From positions 10,578 to 74,577 of the forward strand of contig JACKKC010000015.1 in NCBI GenBank assembly GCA_020637615.1: 64,000 bases of DNA, in the 5' to 3' direction. The first letter of the stretch is position 1. Every line of letters begins with the position of its first letter. Origin of the DNA: Rhodovulum sp. GTDB lineage: Bacteria; Pseudomonadota; Alphaproteobacteria; Rhodobacterales; Rhodobacteraceae. This document shows positions 63,862-64,000 of this stretch, piece after piece. Under the pieces are notes generated by a model, which made no database searches, was not told the DNA's origin, and saw nothing but the letters and a program-made list of their open reading frames with translations. The position numbers were made by a program, and so were the translations under genes.

Positions 63862-64000
63862 TCACATGCCGAGCGCCTGCCGGTAGAGTTCCAGGATCGC
63901 CTCCTCCTCGCTCACCTCCGAGGAATCGCGCTTGCGCAGGGCGATCAGCTTCTTCAGGACGCGCACGTCGTAGCCGCGCGCCCGCGCCTCCGCCATGACC
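63862..64000 (-). CDS. DUF2312 (GapR-like) nucleoid-associated protein, C-terminal part (partial)
   Basis: The last 46 residues of a minus-strand gene whose start lies outside the window. The visible MAEARARGYDVRVLKKLIAL, RKRDSSEVSEEEAILELYRQ end in ALGM. This is the conserved C-terminus of the DUF2312/GapR family, coiled-coil proteins that bind overtwisted DNA in alphaproteobacteria. It converges on the CAP-RTX gene with about 120 bp between stops. Confidence 0.85.
   Translation of the reverse strand, partial: VMAEARARGYDVRVLKKLIALRKRDSSEVSEEEAILELYRQALGM

Overview
This window is chromosomal DNA of a GC-rich (about 68-70%) alphaproteobacterium, most probably of the Rhodobacteraceae/Paracoccaceae ('Rhodobacterales') type. 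The evidence is the divergent ethylmalonyl-CoA mutase / crotonyl-CoA carboxylase-reductase pair, the F0 block atpI-atpB-atpE-atpF'-atpF encoded away from F1, the hemD/Mic60-like/hemY cluster, PuuD-type membrane urate oxidase, a DUF2312 (GapR-like) protein, and the rsmI-yraN-gshB and glnD-murJ-trpS gene orders. Nearly every base is coding. No tRNA, rRNA, CRISPR array or prophage was recognised.

Layout. 0-5.3 kb: a short partial ORF, succinate-semialdehyde dehydrogenase, GAPDH, glycerol kinase, and the divergent DeoR-type regulator glpR. 5.2-8.7 kb: a DUF2270 membrane protein, a broken IS110-family transposase, and a glpD that is frameshifted twice. 9.0-15.0 kb: a ureide/purine catabolic block (allA, a frameshifted allE, a puuE-uraD fusion, uraH, a LysR regulator, puuD with a cytochrome c tail) that would take urate to glyoxylate. 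15.1-17.9 kb: an unusual three-gene envelope module (LytR_C-like membrane protein, periplasmic coiled coil, TAXI solute-binding protein) without TRAP membrane subunits. 18.1-24.9 kb: EVE protein, gpsA, tsaD, hemD, Mic60-like protein and hemY. 25.1-30.3 kb: an EAL protein and the divergent ecm/ccr pair. 30.4-32.1 kb: a LuxR/LuxI quorum-sensing locus with a small co-encoded protein. 32.1-35.3 kb: a RecD-like helicase and a TauE/SafE exporter with its TIGR02186 partner. 35.9-41.2 kb: PNP, rimI, tsaB, nfu, usp, a lipoprotein and trpS. 41.3-44.0 kb: a rhomboid-like protein lacking the catalytic serine, then an overlapping ATP-grasp/QueC-like pair of unknown product. 44-51.9 kb: murJ, glnD, an LppC-like lipoprotein, rsmI, yraN, gshB. 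52.2-56.6 kb: a DksA/TraR zinc-finger protein, the F0 ATP synthase genes, an ArsR regulator and a small protein. 56.7-64 kb: smc, an FAD oxidoreductase facing a stand-alone MnmD, a CAP-RTX secreted protein and a partial DUF2312 gene.

How the parts work together. glpK, glpD and gap would carry glycerol into central metabolism under GlpR, while gpsA makes glycerol-3-phosphate for lipids. The ureide genes form an overlapping operon opposite uraH. ecm and ccr are key steps of acetyl-CoA assimilation. The LuxI gene carries its Shine-Dalgarno region inside one arm of a perfect inverted repeat.

The least explained items are the ATP-grasp/QueC-like pair, the TAXI/coiled-coil module, a 232-233-bp intergenic repeat present in three intact copies with a constant orientation relative to gene 3' ends, the luxI inverted repeat, and four apparent single-base frameshifts packed between 6.5 and 9.8 kb. 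Those frameshifts could be real decay or assembly errors.
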